From assembly GCA_947501025.1 (NCBI GenBank), contig CANMUM010000004.1:54498-118497 (forward strand): a stretch of DNA of 64,000 nucleotides. Direction: 5' to 3'. Numbering within the stretch: position 1 is the first letter of the stretch; the number at the start of each line of letters is the position of its first letter. This DNA comes from an uncultured Paracoccaceae bacterium. GTDB taxonomy: Bacteria > Pseudomonadota > Alphaproteobacteria > Rhodobacterales > Rhodobacteraceae. This document shows positions 17,618 to 26,516 of this stretch, in pieces. A program made the position numbers and the translations under genes. The notes beneath the pieces are model-generated. The model saw nothing but the letters and a program-made list of their open reading frames with translations. It searched no databases and had not been told where the DNA came from.

Positions 17618-18100
17618 ATGAATGATTTGACCAAAGATTACAAAATGGCTATGCGCCATATGGCAGCAAGCGTCTCAATCCTAACGCATCGTAAAGGTGA
17701 TGAGGTTTTAGGCATGACGGTGACATCTGCGAGTTCCTACTCTGCTGAACCGCCCATTTTTATGGCAGCCATTCACAAAGAAAGCACACTTGCCGCGAAA
17801 TTATCTCTTGGTGATCCGCTTGCCATGAACGTGATGAGCGCCGATGATATCGAACTTGCTCGACGCTTTTCAGGCGAAACAGGGATCAATGGTGAGGAAC
17901 GATTTGATGCAGGTGATTGGAATATGTCCGCATCTCAAGCGCCAGCATTAAAAACTGCTCTGGCTCATTTTACGGGGCATTTGCGCGCACTCATACCGCA
18001 AGCCTCCCATGCCATACTGCTCGTTGAAATTGATGCCGTTTTTGCGCGTGATGGAGATCCGCTCGTTTACCATAATCGGCAATATACCAAGCTTGCTTAA
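17618..18100 (+). CDS. Flavin reductase family protein
   Basis: The 160-residue FMN-binding split-barrel protein contains AMRHMAASVSILTHRKGDEVLGMTVTSASSYSAEPPIFMAAIH, the flavin-binding core. HAILLVEIDAVFARDGDPLVYHNRQYTKL follows, typical of HpaC/RutF-like NAD(P)H:flavin oxidoreductases. Such enzymes supply reduced flavin to a partner monooxygenase; no partner is next to it. The ATG at 17618 with AGGA four bases upstream is chosen, because the longer frame from 17522 lacks conserved sequence. It ends convergently with, and overlaps by 4 bp, the amidotransferase gene. Confidence 0.87.
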   Translation: MNDLTKDYKMAMRHMAASVSILTHRKGDEVLGMTVTSASSYSAEPPIFMAAIHKESTLAAKLSLGDPLAMNVMSADDIELARRFSGETGINGEERFDAGDWNMSASQAPALKTALAHFTGHLRALIPQASHAILLVEIDAVFARDGDPLVYHNRQYTKLA

Positions 18101-18861
18101 ATCGCTTTTGAGAAGTTTTTGGAATTGCCATGTAGCGCTTCCCCAAATGCTTCAAACAGCTTGCGTGACACATCACGTTCATCAGCTTTATATTCAGGAT
18201 GCCATTGAACACCAAGCGCGAAAGATTCCGCGTCTTTGATTGAAATCGCTTCAATTGTACTATCAGGAGCCACCGCTTCAACCACGACACGTTCACCAGG
18301 TTCATCAACCGCCTGCCCATGAAGCGTATTCACATCCGCAATTGTATTGCCAAGAATTTTGGCAAGAACGCCCCCTTGGGTAATTTCAATTGAATGCCTG
18401 ATTGCGAATTTTTCATCAACCGTGCCATCAGGTGGCATACGGTGGTTCATCCGCCCCGGCAAATCGCGCACTTCCGCATGCAATGTGGAACCAAAAGCAA
18501 CGGCCAATTCTTGATGCCCTCGGCATACGCAAAAAATAGGCTTTCCTGCTTCAACCGCAAGCTTGATCAATGGCAAGCTGAGCTTATCGCGGCATGGGCT
18601 CATCACACCATGCTTATCCGTTAATGTTTGGCCATAATGCTTAGGATGAACATTTTGCCGCCCGCCCGGAAAATAAAAACCATCGCACAGCGATAGCGCA
18701 ACTTCTGGGTTCATCACATCAAAACACGCAGGAAGCAAAATCGGCGTAGCGCCCGTAACCTTAGCAATCGCTTCAAGTTCGTAGATGCCAGTGCCGGTCA
18801 GTTGATAGCCGCCCTCTAGTTCAACATTATTTGTAACGATACCGACGATTGGTTTTGGCAT
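18097..18861 (-). CDS. Class I glutamine amidotransferase, PuuD-like (gamma-glutamyl-GABA hydrolase family)
   Basis: The 254-residue peptidase C26 protein has the nucleophile Cys113 in PIFCVCRGHQELAVAFG and the His221/Glu223 pair in GVQWHPEYK. An early oxyanion glycine region YFPGGRQNVHP is also present. PuuD-type enzymes hydrolyse gamma-glutamyl-GABA in putrescine degradation; other members act on related gamma-glutamyl amides. No other putrescine genes are in the window, so the substrate is provisional. The ATG has GAGAA five bases upstream. It is 76 bp downstream of glcB in the same direction, so co-transcription is possible. Confidence 0.87.
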   Translation of the reverse strand: MPKPIVGIVTNNVELEGGYQLTGTGIYELEAIAKVTGATPILLPACFDVMNPEVALSLCDGFYFPGGRQNVHPKHYGQTLTDKHGVMSPCRDKLSLPLIKLAVEAGKPIFCVCRGHQELAVAFGSTLHAEVRDLPGRMNHRMPPDGTVDEKFAIRHSIEITQGGVLAKILGNTIADVNTLHGQAVDEPGERVVVEAVAPDSTIEAISIKDAESFALGVQWHPEYKADERDVSRKLFEAFGEALHGNSKNFSKAI

Positions 18862-18937
18862 AAATTTCTCTTTGTAGAATGTTGCGGCGCAATAATCACA
18901 TTAGAATATACGCCCATTTTTTTGGTTTCACAAGCGG

Positions 18938-21067
18938 TTATGCCTGCTCTTTTTTGAGAAGCCGCGCCTTATGCAAGCTTGGTTCTGTATATCCTGATGG
19001 TGATGTCGCGCCCTCCATAACAAGCTCACGCGCAGCCATAAAGGCAATACCATCAAAATTTGGAGCCATTGGAATATAATTTGGATCATTTGCATTTTGC
19101 AGATCAACAATCTCCGCCATTTCACGCAAGGCTGCGTCAACTTCCTGCGTGCCGACAAGACCATGCTCGAGCCAATTGGCGACCATTTGCGCGGAAATTC
19201 GGCATGTGGCGCGGTCTTCCATCAATTCCACATCATGAATATCTGGCACTTTTGAGCAACCAATGCCCGCATCAACCCAACGCACCACATAGCCCAATAT
19301 GCCCTGAAGGTTGTTGCGCAATTCATCGGCAATCTCTTTTGCCGTGAGCTTTCGGCCAGCAAGCATCGGCGGAATAAGCAGCGCTTGATCCGTATCTTTT
19401 GGAGCATCCACCAATAGGCTCGCTTGCACAGCGCGCGCATCAACCAAATGATAATGCATAGCATGAACTGCCGCAGCCGATGGGCTCGGCACCCAAGCCG
19501 TGCTCGCCCCCGCTTCAAGCTGTGCGGCTTTCTTTTCCCAAAGACCCTTCATATCATCAGGCTGCGCCCACATACCTTTGCCAATTTGCGCGCGCCCCAA
19601 AAGCCCCGAGGTCAACCCGACAAACACATTATGTTTTTCATAAGCCTGCAACCAGCTTTCTTGAGCCATAAGACCCTTAGGTACGACTGGCCCCGCTTTC
19701 ATATGGGTATGAATTTCATCACCCGTGCGATCAAGAAATCCTGTATTGATAAAAGCCACGCGCGTTTTGGCTTCTTTCAAACACGCGCGCAAATTAACGG
19801 ATGTGCGGCGCTCTTCATCCATAATGCCAATTTTAATCGTATCTTGTGTGAGGTGCAGCATCATCTCAATACGCGCAAAGACTTCACATGAAAGCGCAAC
19901 CTCGGCAGGCCCATGCATTTTTGGCTTTACAATATAGATTGACCCATATTGAGAGTTTGCCATATAGCCCGTACGATCTTTATTCGCAGTTGCCGCCAAA
20001 ACCGTAAAGAGCGCATCGAGAATTCCCTCAGGGACTTCTTTGCCATCTTTTAAAACAGCTGGCGAGGTCATCAAATGCCCCACATTGCGAACCCAAAAAC
20101 ATGCCCTTCCCTTTAAAAAGCTTGGCTTTCCATTGCGCTCGGTAAACGGAATATCGGGATTAAGTACGCGCTTAATAATCTTGCCGCCTTTATTGACCTC
20201 CTCGCTAATATCACCTGTCATAAGCCCGAGCCAATTGCGATAGACCTGCGCCTTATCAGCTCCATCAACCGCAGCCACACTGTCCTCACAATCCATAATC
20301 ACGGTCATCGCGGATTCCACAATCACATCACCAATCTGAGCAGCATCATCTTTTGCAACTGGGCGCGAAGGGTCAATCACCAAACGCACTTCCATTTCAT
20401 TCACTCGCAAAACAAGCTCGCTTGGTTGATCCGCATCTCCAATATAACCTTTAAGCTGGCTGATATTTTTCAAGGGATAGTTCAGATTTGCATTCTCGAC
20501 CCTCAATGCCCCCACATCATGCCAAGATCCCGAAAGCAGAGGAATGGTTTTATCAAGATGATCACGCACAAAGCTTCGCACACGCCCTGCACGCTCCAAA
20601 TCAAATTCACGACCCGCAGGCAAATCACCCAAAACATTGGTTCCGTAAAGCGTGTCATATAGCGAAACCCAGCGCGCATTGGCAGCATTGATCGCAAAAC
20701 GAGCATTTGAAACAGGTACAACCAATTGAGGCGCTGCAAGTAAAGAAATCTCTGCATCAACATTTCGCGTGATCACCGAAAATGGCACGGGTTCATCTTC
20801 AATATAATTGATATCTTTAAGAAAACTTACATATTCACCTTGATCAAATGACGCGCCTTTATCTTCGAACCAATTATCAATCTTTGTTTGCAATATTTCG
20901 CGGATTTCAAGCGCGCTTTCAATTTTTGGTGTAAATTCTGTCAGAAGCTCAGCCAAGAAACCCCAAATCTCACCACTATTCCGACCCACCTCCTGAGCAA
21001 GCTCACCTTCTACAAAAGCCAGAAATGCTTCATCAATTTCAAGTCCAGCGCGTTTGGTATATGTCAT
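18938..21067 (-). CDS. glcB: Malate synthase G
   Basis: This 709-residue enzyme condenses glyoxylate with acetyl-CoA to malate in the glyoxylate and glycolate pathways. Length and sequence fit the monomeric G form rather than the shorter A form. Recognisable stretches are VIMDCEDSVAAVDGADKAQVYRNW, IKIGIMDEERRTSVNLRACLKEAKTRVAFINTGFLDRTGDEIHT, and the C-terminal YVVRWVDAGIGCSKVPDIHD. The ATG at 21067 gives the family start (MTYTKRAGLEID); an upstream extension to 21154 is unsupported. A TGGTGA-N5-TCACCA inverted repeat lies 37 bp upstream and may be an operator. No isocitrate lyase gene is in the window. Confidence 0.96.
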   Translation of the reverse strand: MTYTKRAGLEIDEAFLAFVEGELAQEVGRNSGEIWGFLAELLTEFTPKIESALEIREILQTKIDNWFEDKGASFDQGEYVSFLKDINYIEDEPVPFSVITRNVDAEISLLAAPQLVVPVSNARFAINAANARWVSLYDTLYGTNVLGDLPAGREFDLERAGRVRSFVRDHLDKTIPLLSGSWHDVGALRVENANLNYPLKNISQLKGYIGDADQPSELVLRVNEMEVRLVIDPSRPVAKDDAAQIGDVIVESAMTVIMDCEDSVAAVDGADKAQVYRNWLGLMTGDISEEVNKGGKIIKRVLNPDIPFTERNGKPSFLKGRACFWVRNVGHLMTSPAVLKDGKEVPEGILDALFTVLAATANKDRTGYMANSQYGSIYIVKPKMHGPAEVALSCEVFARIEMMLHLTQDTIKIGIMDEERRTSVNLRACLKEAKTRVAFINTGFLDRTGDEIHTHMKAGPVVPKGLMAQESWLQAYEKHNVFVGLTSGLLGRAQIGKGMWAQPDDMKGLWEKKAAQLEAGASTAWVPSPSAAAVHAMHYHLVDARAVQASLLVDAPKDTDQALLIPPMLAGRKLTAKEIADELRNNLQGILGYVVRWVDAGIGCSKVPDIHDVELMEDRATCRISAQMVANWLEHGLVGTQEVDAALREMAEIVDLQNANDPNYIPMAPNFDGIAFMAARELVMEGATSPSGYTEPSLHKARLLKKEQA

Positions 21068-21103
21068 ATTGGAACCTATTTCTATCAGTTTGAGGTGTTT
21101 ACA

Positions 21104-21120
21104 TGGTGATGTATTCACCA
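21104..21120 (-). promoter_or_regulatory. Inverted repeat upstream of glcB
   Basis: Perfect 6-bp arms TGGTGA/TCACCA flank a 5-bp centre, 37 bp before the glcB start. The TGGT...ACCA core resembles operators of FCD-type GntR regulators such as FadR and GlcC. Assigning it to such a regulator is an inference; none is encoded nearby. Confidence 0.4.
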
Positions 21121-21303
21121 ATCTGTATACCATCGTACCGATTGTGGAAAGCATAACTCCATCAAAAATCCGACAAGTATCTTCAAAAATAGTTTGAAGA
21201 CCCTATGCGCCATGATGATTAAAATTCAATAAAAACCTAAGCACCCTTGCCATCAAAACATTTCTCGTTTTATATCGTTTGAAACACAAATGGATGCACC
21301 CAA

Positions 21304-23844
21304 ATGGAACATGACGCTCAAGCCCAAGCGATCTATCTCAAAGACTACACACCCCCTCATTTTGACATCACAGAAACACGGCTTGAGTTTTTTCTTGATC
21401 CTCAAAAAACGCGCGTCATTGCTGAGATTGATTTTGATCCAAAAGAGCATCGTGATCTTGTTTTAAATGGTGAAGAATTGCGTATGCTGTCCATTTCAAT
21501 TGATAACAAAGAGCTGACCTTTGGCGACATTACAATTGAAAACGGTTTGCTCACAATCGCCAAATCTGCGATCCCTACCGCGCCTTTTACTTTACGTTCT
21601 GAAGTGGAAATCAACCCACAAGCCAATACTTCACTTGATGGGCTTTATCTTTCAAATGAGATGTATTGCACACAATGTGAGGCTGAAGGTTTCCGCAAAA
21701 TTACCTTCTATCCTGATCGCCCTGATGTCATGACGACATTTCGTGTAAAAATTCATTCCGACCTTCCTGTTCAACTTTCCAACGGCAATCTGATTTCACG
21801 TGAAAATGGGATTGTCGAATGGCATGATCCATGGCCAAAACCATGCTATCTTTTTGCGCTTGTTGCAGGCGAACTTGAACATATTTCTGATAGCTTTACC
21901 ACAGCATCAGGTCGCGAGGTCGATCTGCGCATTTACGTCCGCAAAGGTGATGAAACACGTTGTGATTATGCTATGGATGCCCTTAAGCGTTCCATGAAAT
22001 GGGATGAGGAGGTTTACGGGCGTGAATATGACCTTGATCTCTTTATGATTGTCGCGGTTGATGATTTCAATATGGGAGCTATGGAGAATAAGGGGTTGAA
22101 TATATTCAATTCTAAGTTGGTTCTCGCGACACCAGAAACCGCAACCGATGCAGATTATGGCGCAATCGAAGCCGTCATTGCGCATGAATATTTTCATAAT
22201 TGGACAGGCAATCGCATCACTTGTCGTGACTGGTTTCAGCTATCCTTAAAAGAAGGGCTAACTGTATTTCGTGACCAGTCATTCTCCGCAGATATGCGTT
22301 CAAAATCTGTTCAAAGAATTGAAGATGTTATGGCGCTTCGAGCGCGTCAATTTTCCGAAGATGGCGGCCCTCTTGCGCATCCTGTTCGACCCGAAAGCTA
22401 TGTCGAAATCAACAATTTTTATACCGCAACAATTTATGAAAAAGGCGCTGAACTGATTGGCATGCTCCGTGGCCTTGTGGGCGCAGAAAATTACCGCAAA
22501 GCCCTTGATCTATATTTTGAACGCCATGATGGACAAGCTTGCACAATCGAACATTGGCTCAAGGTTTTTGAAGACGTAACGAGGCGAGATCTTGATCAGT
22601 TCAAATTGTGGTACAAGCAATCAGGCACACCAAATATTTATGTCAAAACTGAACATATTGATGGCAAAATGAATATTGATTTGCGTCAAGAATTAAGCGC
22701 AACTCCAGGGCAACCCACAAAAGAGCCAATGCTCATTCCTCTTAAATTCACAATTTATAGCGAAACTGGCGAAGACATCGAAAATGGTGTTATTGAGCTT
22801 GATGAGCTACAGAGTAGCTACATTTTTGATGTTCCTGAAGGCTCAAAGCTATCGATCAACCAAGGTTTTTCAGCCCCCATTATATTGCACCAAGAGCCTT
22901 TTGATGCCGCATTCTTTGCCGCTCACGACAAAGACAGCTTCAATCGCTGGCAAGCTTTACGCCAGATGTCACTTGATGCACTCGCAGGCATAAATGACCC
23001 GCAATTGGTTGCAAGCACCATGAGCGGCATTATTGAGGATAAAGCGCTCGAGCCTGCTTACCGTGCATTGTTGCTTGCATTGCCAAGCTTCAACGAACTT
23101 GGCGCGCATCTCAAATCTCAAGGCAAAACCCTTGACCCAGATGAAATGATTGCAGCCCAAGACGCGCTTAAACGCACAATTGCCGCTCAAAATTCTGGTG
23201 CTTTGGAGCGCGTTTATCACGAGATGCGCAAGACGGACAGCAAGGATTTATCTGCCAATGGCGCTGGCAGACGTTCACTTGCCAATGCAGCGCTAGGCTA
23301 TCTTTGCACCATTGATCCAACATGCTCGCTTGCCAAAACACATTTTTCAAAATCGGTTCTCATGACCGATCGCGTTGCGGCGCTTTCTACGCTTATTAAA
23401 AATGGCCAAGGTGCGGATGAGGTTGAGATTTTTTATGAAAAGCACGGCGATGACCGCCTTCTTGTCGATAAATGGCTCATCATTCAAGCCAGAAGCACAG
23501 CTCATGAAAAGGCTATTGATAAGGTCAAAGAACTTGCCGCACATTCTTGTTTTGAGAATCCAAATCCGAACCGTTTCCGTTCTCTTTATGGCGCATTTTC
23601 TTCTGGAAACCCTGCCGCTTTCCATGCTGCAGATGGATCAGGCTATGAGCTTTTTGCAAATGCATTGATCGAGTTTGATGGCAAAAACCCACAAACGGCC
23701 GCGCGTATGTCGAGCGCTTTCCAAAACTGGCGCGATTTTGATAGTGAGCGCCAAGCCCATGCCCAAAAGCATATGAAACGGATTGCCGAAACAGACGGCT
23801 TATCAGACAATCTCAACGAGATGATCACAAGACTGCTAGGTTAA
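21304..23844 (+). CDS. pepN: Aminopeptidase N (M1 family)
   Basis: This 846-residue zinc metallopeptidase, with no signal peptide, trims N-terminal residues from peptides in the cytoplasm. The substrate-anchoring GAMEN motif is at residues 258-262, and the zinc site HEYFH at 294-298 is followed by the downstream Glu in LSLKEGLTVFRDQ. The length and C-terminal helical repeat region fit the E. coli PepN subfamily. The ATG lacks an obvious Shine-Dalgarno; two nearby ATGs upstream are out of frame. It is divergent from glcB and separated by 1 bp from the downstream flavin reductase gene, so the two are probably one transcript. Confidence 0.96.
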   Translation: MEHDAQAQAIYLKDYTPPHFDITETRLEFFLDPQKTRVIAEIDFDPKEHRDLVLNGEELRMLSISIDNKELTFGDITIENGLLTIAKSAIPTAPFTLRSEVEINPQANTSLDGLYLSNEMYCTQCEAEGFRKITFYPDRPDVMTTFRVKIHSDLPVQLSNGNLISRENGIVEWHDPWPKPCYLFALVAGELEHISDSFTTASGREVDLRIYVRKGDETRCDYAMDALKRSMKWDEEVYGREYDLDLFMIVAVDDFNMGAMENKGLNIFNSKLVLATPETATDADYGAIEAVIAHEYFHNWTGNRITCRDWFQLSLKEGLTVFRDQSFSADMRSKSVQRIEDVMALRARQFSEDGGPLAHPVRPESYVEINNFYTATIYEKGAELIGMLRGLVGAENYRKALDLYFERHDGQACTIEHWLKVFEDVTRRDLDQFKLWYKQSGTPNIYVKTEHIDGKMNIDLRQELSATPGQPTKEPMLIPLKFTIYSETGEDIENGVIELDELQSSYIFDVPEGSKLSINQGFSAPIILHQEPFDAAFFAAHDKDSFNRWQALRQMSLDALAGINDPQLVASTMSGIIEDKALEPAYRALLLALPSFNELGAHLKSQGKTLDPDEMIAAQDALKRTIAAQNSGALERVYHEMRKTDSKDLSANGAGRRSLANAALGYLCTIDPTCSLAKTHFSKSVLMTDRVAALSTLIKNGQGADEVEIFYEKHGDDRLLVDKWLIIQARSTAHEKAIDKVKELAAHSCFENPNPNRFRSLYGAFSSGNPAAFHAADGSGYELFANALIEFDGKNPQTAARMSSAFQNWRDFDSERQAHAQKHMKRIAETDGLSDNLNEMITRLLG

Positions 23845-23845
23845 T

Positions 23846-24433
23846 ATGTTTTATAAAATTTCTGAGGGTCACGGCCTTCCTCATGATCCACTCAAAGCAC
23901 TCATTGCCCCGCGCCCTATCGCATGGGTCGGCACGCGTGGTGAGAAAGGCGACAATCTGGCTCCTTTTTCTTTCTTTGCACTGCTATCCATGACGCAGAT
24001 TGGTTTTTCAATCGCCCCAGATTTTCGCAGTGAAGGCATTAAGGACACGCTTACAAATCTAAGGACAAATCCCGAATTTTCTGTTTCATTACCTTCATTA
24101 AAGCATGCACAAAATGTTGCAAATTCAGCGGCGTCTTTGTCCAATGGCGATGATGAATTTGAGTATTATGATATTCCTAAATCCAATTGTCGTTTAATAA
24201 ATGCACCTTATGTTGGCGATGCACAATCCGCTCTTGAATGCCAAATGCAGCGTGAAATCGATCTAGGCACACATAGGCTCATTATTGGCGAGATTGTGGC
24301 TGTTCATATTTCAGAGAATATTCTGGATCAAAGAATGGTCGATAACACCAAGATGAAAAATCTCGCGCGATTGGGATATTTTGATTATTCAGCAATCGAA
24401 GATGTATTCCCGTTGAAAACGCCAAAAGTTTAA
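23846..24433 (+). CDS. Flavin reductase-like, DIM6/NTAB-type FMN-binding protein
   Basis: The 195-residue split-barrel flavoprotein begins with YKISEGHGLPHDPLKALIAPRPIAWVGTRGEKGDNLAPFSFF, the hallmark of the DIM6/NTAB flavin-reductase-like family. RLIIGEIVAVHISENIL follows in the C-terminal half. Members bind FMN, but their redox partners are usually undefined. The ATG follows the pepN TAA by one base, so translation is likely coupled. It is convergent with the ABC-F gene after 42 bp, with no clear terminator. It is distinct in type from the HpaC-like reductase at 17618-18100. Confidence 0.87.
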   Translation: MFYKISEGHGLPHDPLKALIAPRPIAWVGTRGEKGDNLAPFSFFALLSMTQIGFSIAPDFRSEGIKDTLTNLRTNPEFSVSLPSLKHAQNVANSAASLSNGDDEFEYYDIPKSNCRLINAPYVGDAQSALECQMQREIDLGTHRLIIGEIVAVHISENILDQRMVDNTKMKNLARLGYFDYSAIEDVFPLKTPKV

Positions 24434-24475
24434 AGCGCTATAGAGCCAAATGTAGGGACTATGATCTGAAAAGAT

Positions 24476-26362
24476 TTACTGAGCTTTTTCAAGTGCAGCA
24501 ACCGCCTCTTCCCAAAGTTTTTCGGCGCGCTCAACAGCCTTCGCGACCTCAGATTGTTTGCTTTGCCATTTGATCATATCATCGCGGCGCTCTGCGTTAT
24601 AAATGGTCGGATCAGCCAAAAATGCATCGACCTTAACGCGCATTTCTTCGAGTTTTGCAATGCGATCTTCACATTCCGCGACTTCTTTTTGCAGCTTCAA
24701 AATTCGGTTGTTATCTAAAGTTTTTTTTGGAGCGGTTTTTTGGTGTTGCTTGTCACTATCAGCTGCATCATTTTTCGCTTTAGCCGATGCTTTATTCTCA
24801 TTTGGTGACGCCAAAAGCATTTTACGGTAAGCTTTCAGATCATCTTCAAAGACATCCACTTGACCATTTTGAACAAGCCACAAACGATCGGCCACAAGGC
24901 TCAAAAGATGCATATCATGTGAAACGAGAACAACCGCGCCCGAATAAGCCGTCAGCGCTTCAACAAGTCCCTCACGGCTTTCAATATCAAGATGGTTGGT
25001 TGGCTCATCGAGAATGAGCAAATGCGGCGCATCTAACGTGGCAAGCAATAATGAAAGCCGCGCTTTTTGCCCACCAGAAAGCTTAGTGACAACCGTATTA
25101 ACGGTATCTGCCGGCAATCCAAATCCCGCAAGCATTGCACGCAATTTGCTTGGGCTTAACCCTGGGCGAAGAGATGTCAGATGTTCAAGTGGCGTTTCGG
25201 TGGGTTGCAATTCATCAATTTGATGTTGAGCAAAATAACCGATGCGCAATTTGCGCGAGCGCGTCACTTCGCCCGTCATCGGCGCAAGGCGATCAGCAAG
25301 AAGTTTCGACAATGTGGACTTACCTTGTCCATTTTTCCCAAGCAATGCGATGCGGTCATCTTGATCAATTCGCAGATCTAGCCCGCGCAAAACCACATCG
25401 TCCCCATAGCCGACCGATGCGTTTTCCATGGTAATGATCGGCGGTGATAATTCCTCTGGCTCTGGAAATGAAAAGCGCTGTTGCGCGGCTTCTTCGGGAG
25501 AAGAAATCGGCACCATGCGCTCAATCGCTTTCACGCGTGATTGGGCTTGTTTGGCTTTTGATGCTTTCGCTTTAAAACGATCAACAAAGGCCTGCATATG
25601 GGCTTTTGCTGTGGCTTGTTTTTGAGCCGCAGCCGCTTGAACGGCGCGTTGCTCGGCACGTTGTTTCACAAACAAATCATAAGGCGTGTTGTAAAGTGTC
25701 AGTTTTTGATTATCGAGATGCAAAATTGCCCCAACAGAGCGATTCAAAAGACCGCGATCATGCGAGATGATCATAACCGTATGCGGATATTTCGCGAGAT
25801 ATGTCTCAAGCCAAACCGCACCCTCAAGATCAAGATAGTTGGTCGGCTCATCGAGAAGAAGCAAGTCAGGGGCCGCAAACAAAACCGCAGCCAAAGCGAC
25901 ACGCATACGCCAACCACCCGAAAATGCTGAGCAAGGCATAAGCTGCTCATCACTATCAAAACCAAGGCCTTTAAGGATTGCCGATGCGCGGCCTTCTGCC
26001 GACCACGCATCAATATCAGCAAGACGAATATGGATTTCACTGATGCGGTTTGGATCCGTTGCTGTTTCCGCTTCGATCATCAATTCCGCGCGTTCGGTAT
26101 CGGCGGCGATCACCGTATCCAGCAAAGAGACTTCATTTGATGGGACTTCTTGCGCCACACCGCCCCATCGCTTGCCTTTTGGCATTGTGATTGTGCCGCC
26201 ATCGAGCGAAAGCTCACCGCGGATCAATTTGAACAATGTGGTCTTGCCCGTTCCATTGCGCCCTACGATACCAACTTTATGGCCATCTGGAATGGAAACA
26301 CCCGCGCCGTCAAAAAGCTGGCGGCCTTGGATCGAATAGGAAATATCATCAATTTTTAACAT
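24476..26362 (-). CDS. ABC-F family ATPase (Uup/YheS-like)
   Basis: The 628-residue soluble protein has two ABC ATPase domains and no membrane segments. Domain 1 has Walker A GRNGTGKT at residues 34-41, signature SGGWRMRVALA and DLLLLDEPTNYLDLEGA. Domain 2 has GKNGQGKST, LSGGQKARLSLL and LLILDEPTNHLDIESRE. A charged linker between them (VQAAAAQKQATAKAHMQAF) is the usual P-site tRNA interaction motif. The C-terminal coiled coil, about residues 545-625 (ILKLQKEVAECEDRIAKLEE), is Uup/YheS-like. These proteins bind ribosomes and rescue or tune translation; antibiotic resistance is a rarer role. It is divergent from gatB. Confidence 0.92.
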   Translation of the reverse strand: MLKIDDISYSIQGRQLFDGAGVSIPDGHKVGIVGRNGTGKTTLFKLIRGELSLDGGTITMPKGKRWGGVAQEVPSNEVSLLDTVIAADTERAELMIEAETATDPNRISEIHIRLADIDAWSAEGRASAILKGLGFDSDEQLMPCSAFSGGWRMRVALAAVLFAAPDLLLLDEPTNYLDLEGAVWLETYLAKYPHTVMIISHDRGLLNRSVGAILHLDNQKLTLYNTPYDLFVKQRAEQRAVQAAAAQKQATAKAHMQAFVDRFKAKASKAKQAQSRVKAIERMVPISSPEEAAQQRFSFPEPEELSPPIITMENASVGYGDDVVLRGLDLRIDQDDRIALLGKNGQGKSTLSKLLADRLAPMTGEVTRSRKLRIGYFAQHQIDELQPTETPLEHLTSLRPGLSPSKLRAMLAGFGLPADTVNTVVTKLSGGQKARLSLLLATLDAPHLLILDEPTNHLDIESREGLVEALTAYSGAVVLVSHDMHLLSLVADRLWLVQNGQVDVFEDDLKAYRKMLLASPNENKASAKAKNDAADSDKQHQKTAPKKTLDNNRILKLQKEVAECEDRIAKLEEMRVKVDAFLADPTIYNAERRDDMIKWQSKQSEVAKAVERAEKLWEEAVAALEKAQ

Positions 26363-26516
26363 GCATGGGCTTTGTCACAGAAGGTGCAAAATGGCAATGG
26401 AAAAGTGAGCTTCTGCATATGGCGTTCAATCGATCACATGAACGCAATAACACTTATCCCCCTCTTGCGCCCATGCGTCACTTTTTTTATAAGCGAACAC
26501 AATATTGGAGCGCATA

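Noticed and set aside
24476..26362. Antibiotic-resistance ABC-F protein
   Set aside because: The C-terminal coiled coil and overall layout fit the Uup/YheS housekeeping group, with no resistance-type context.
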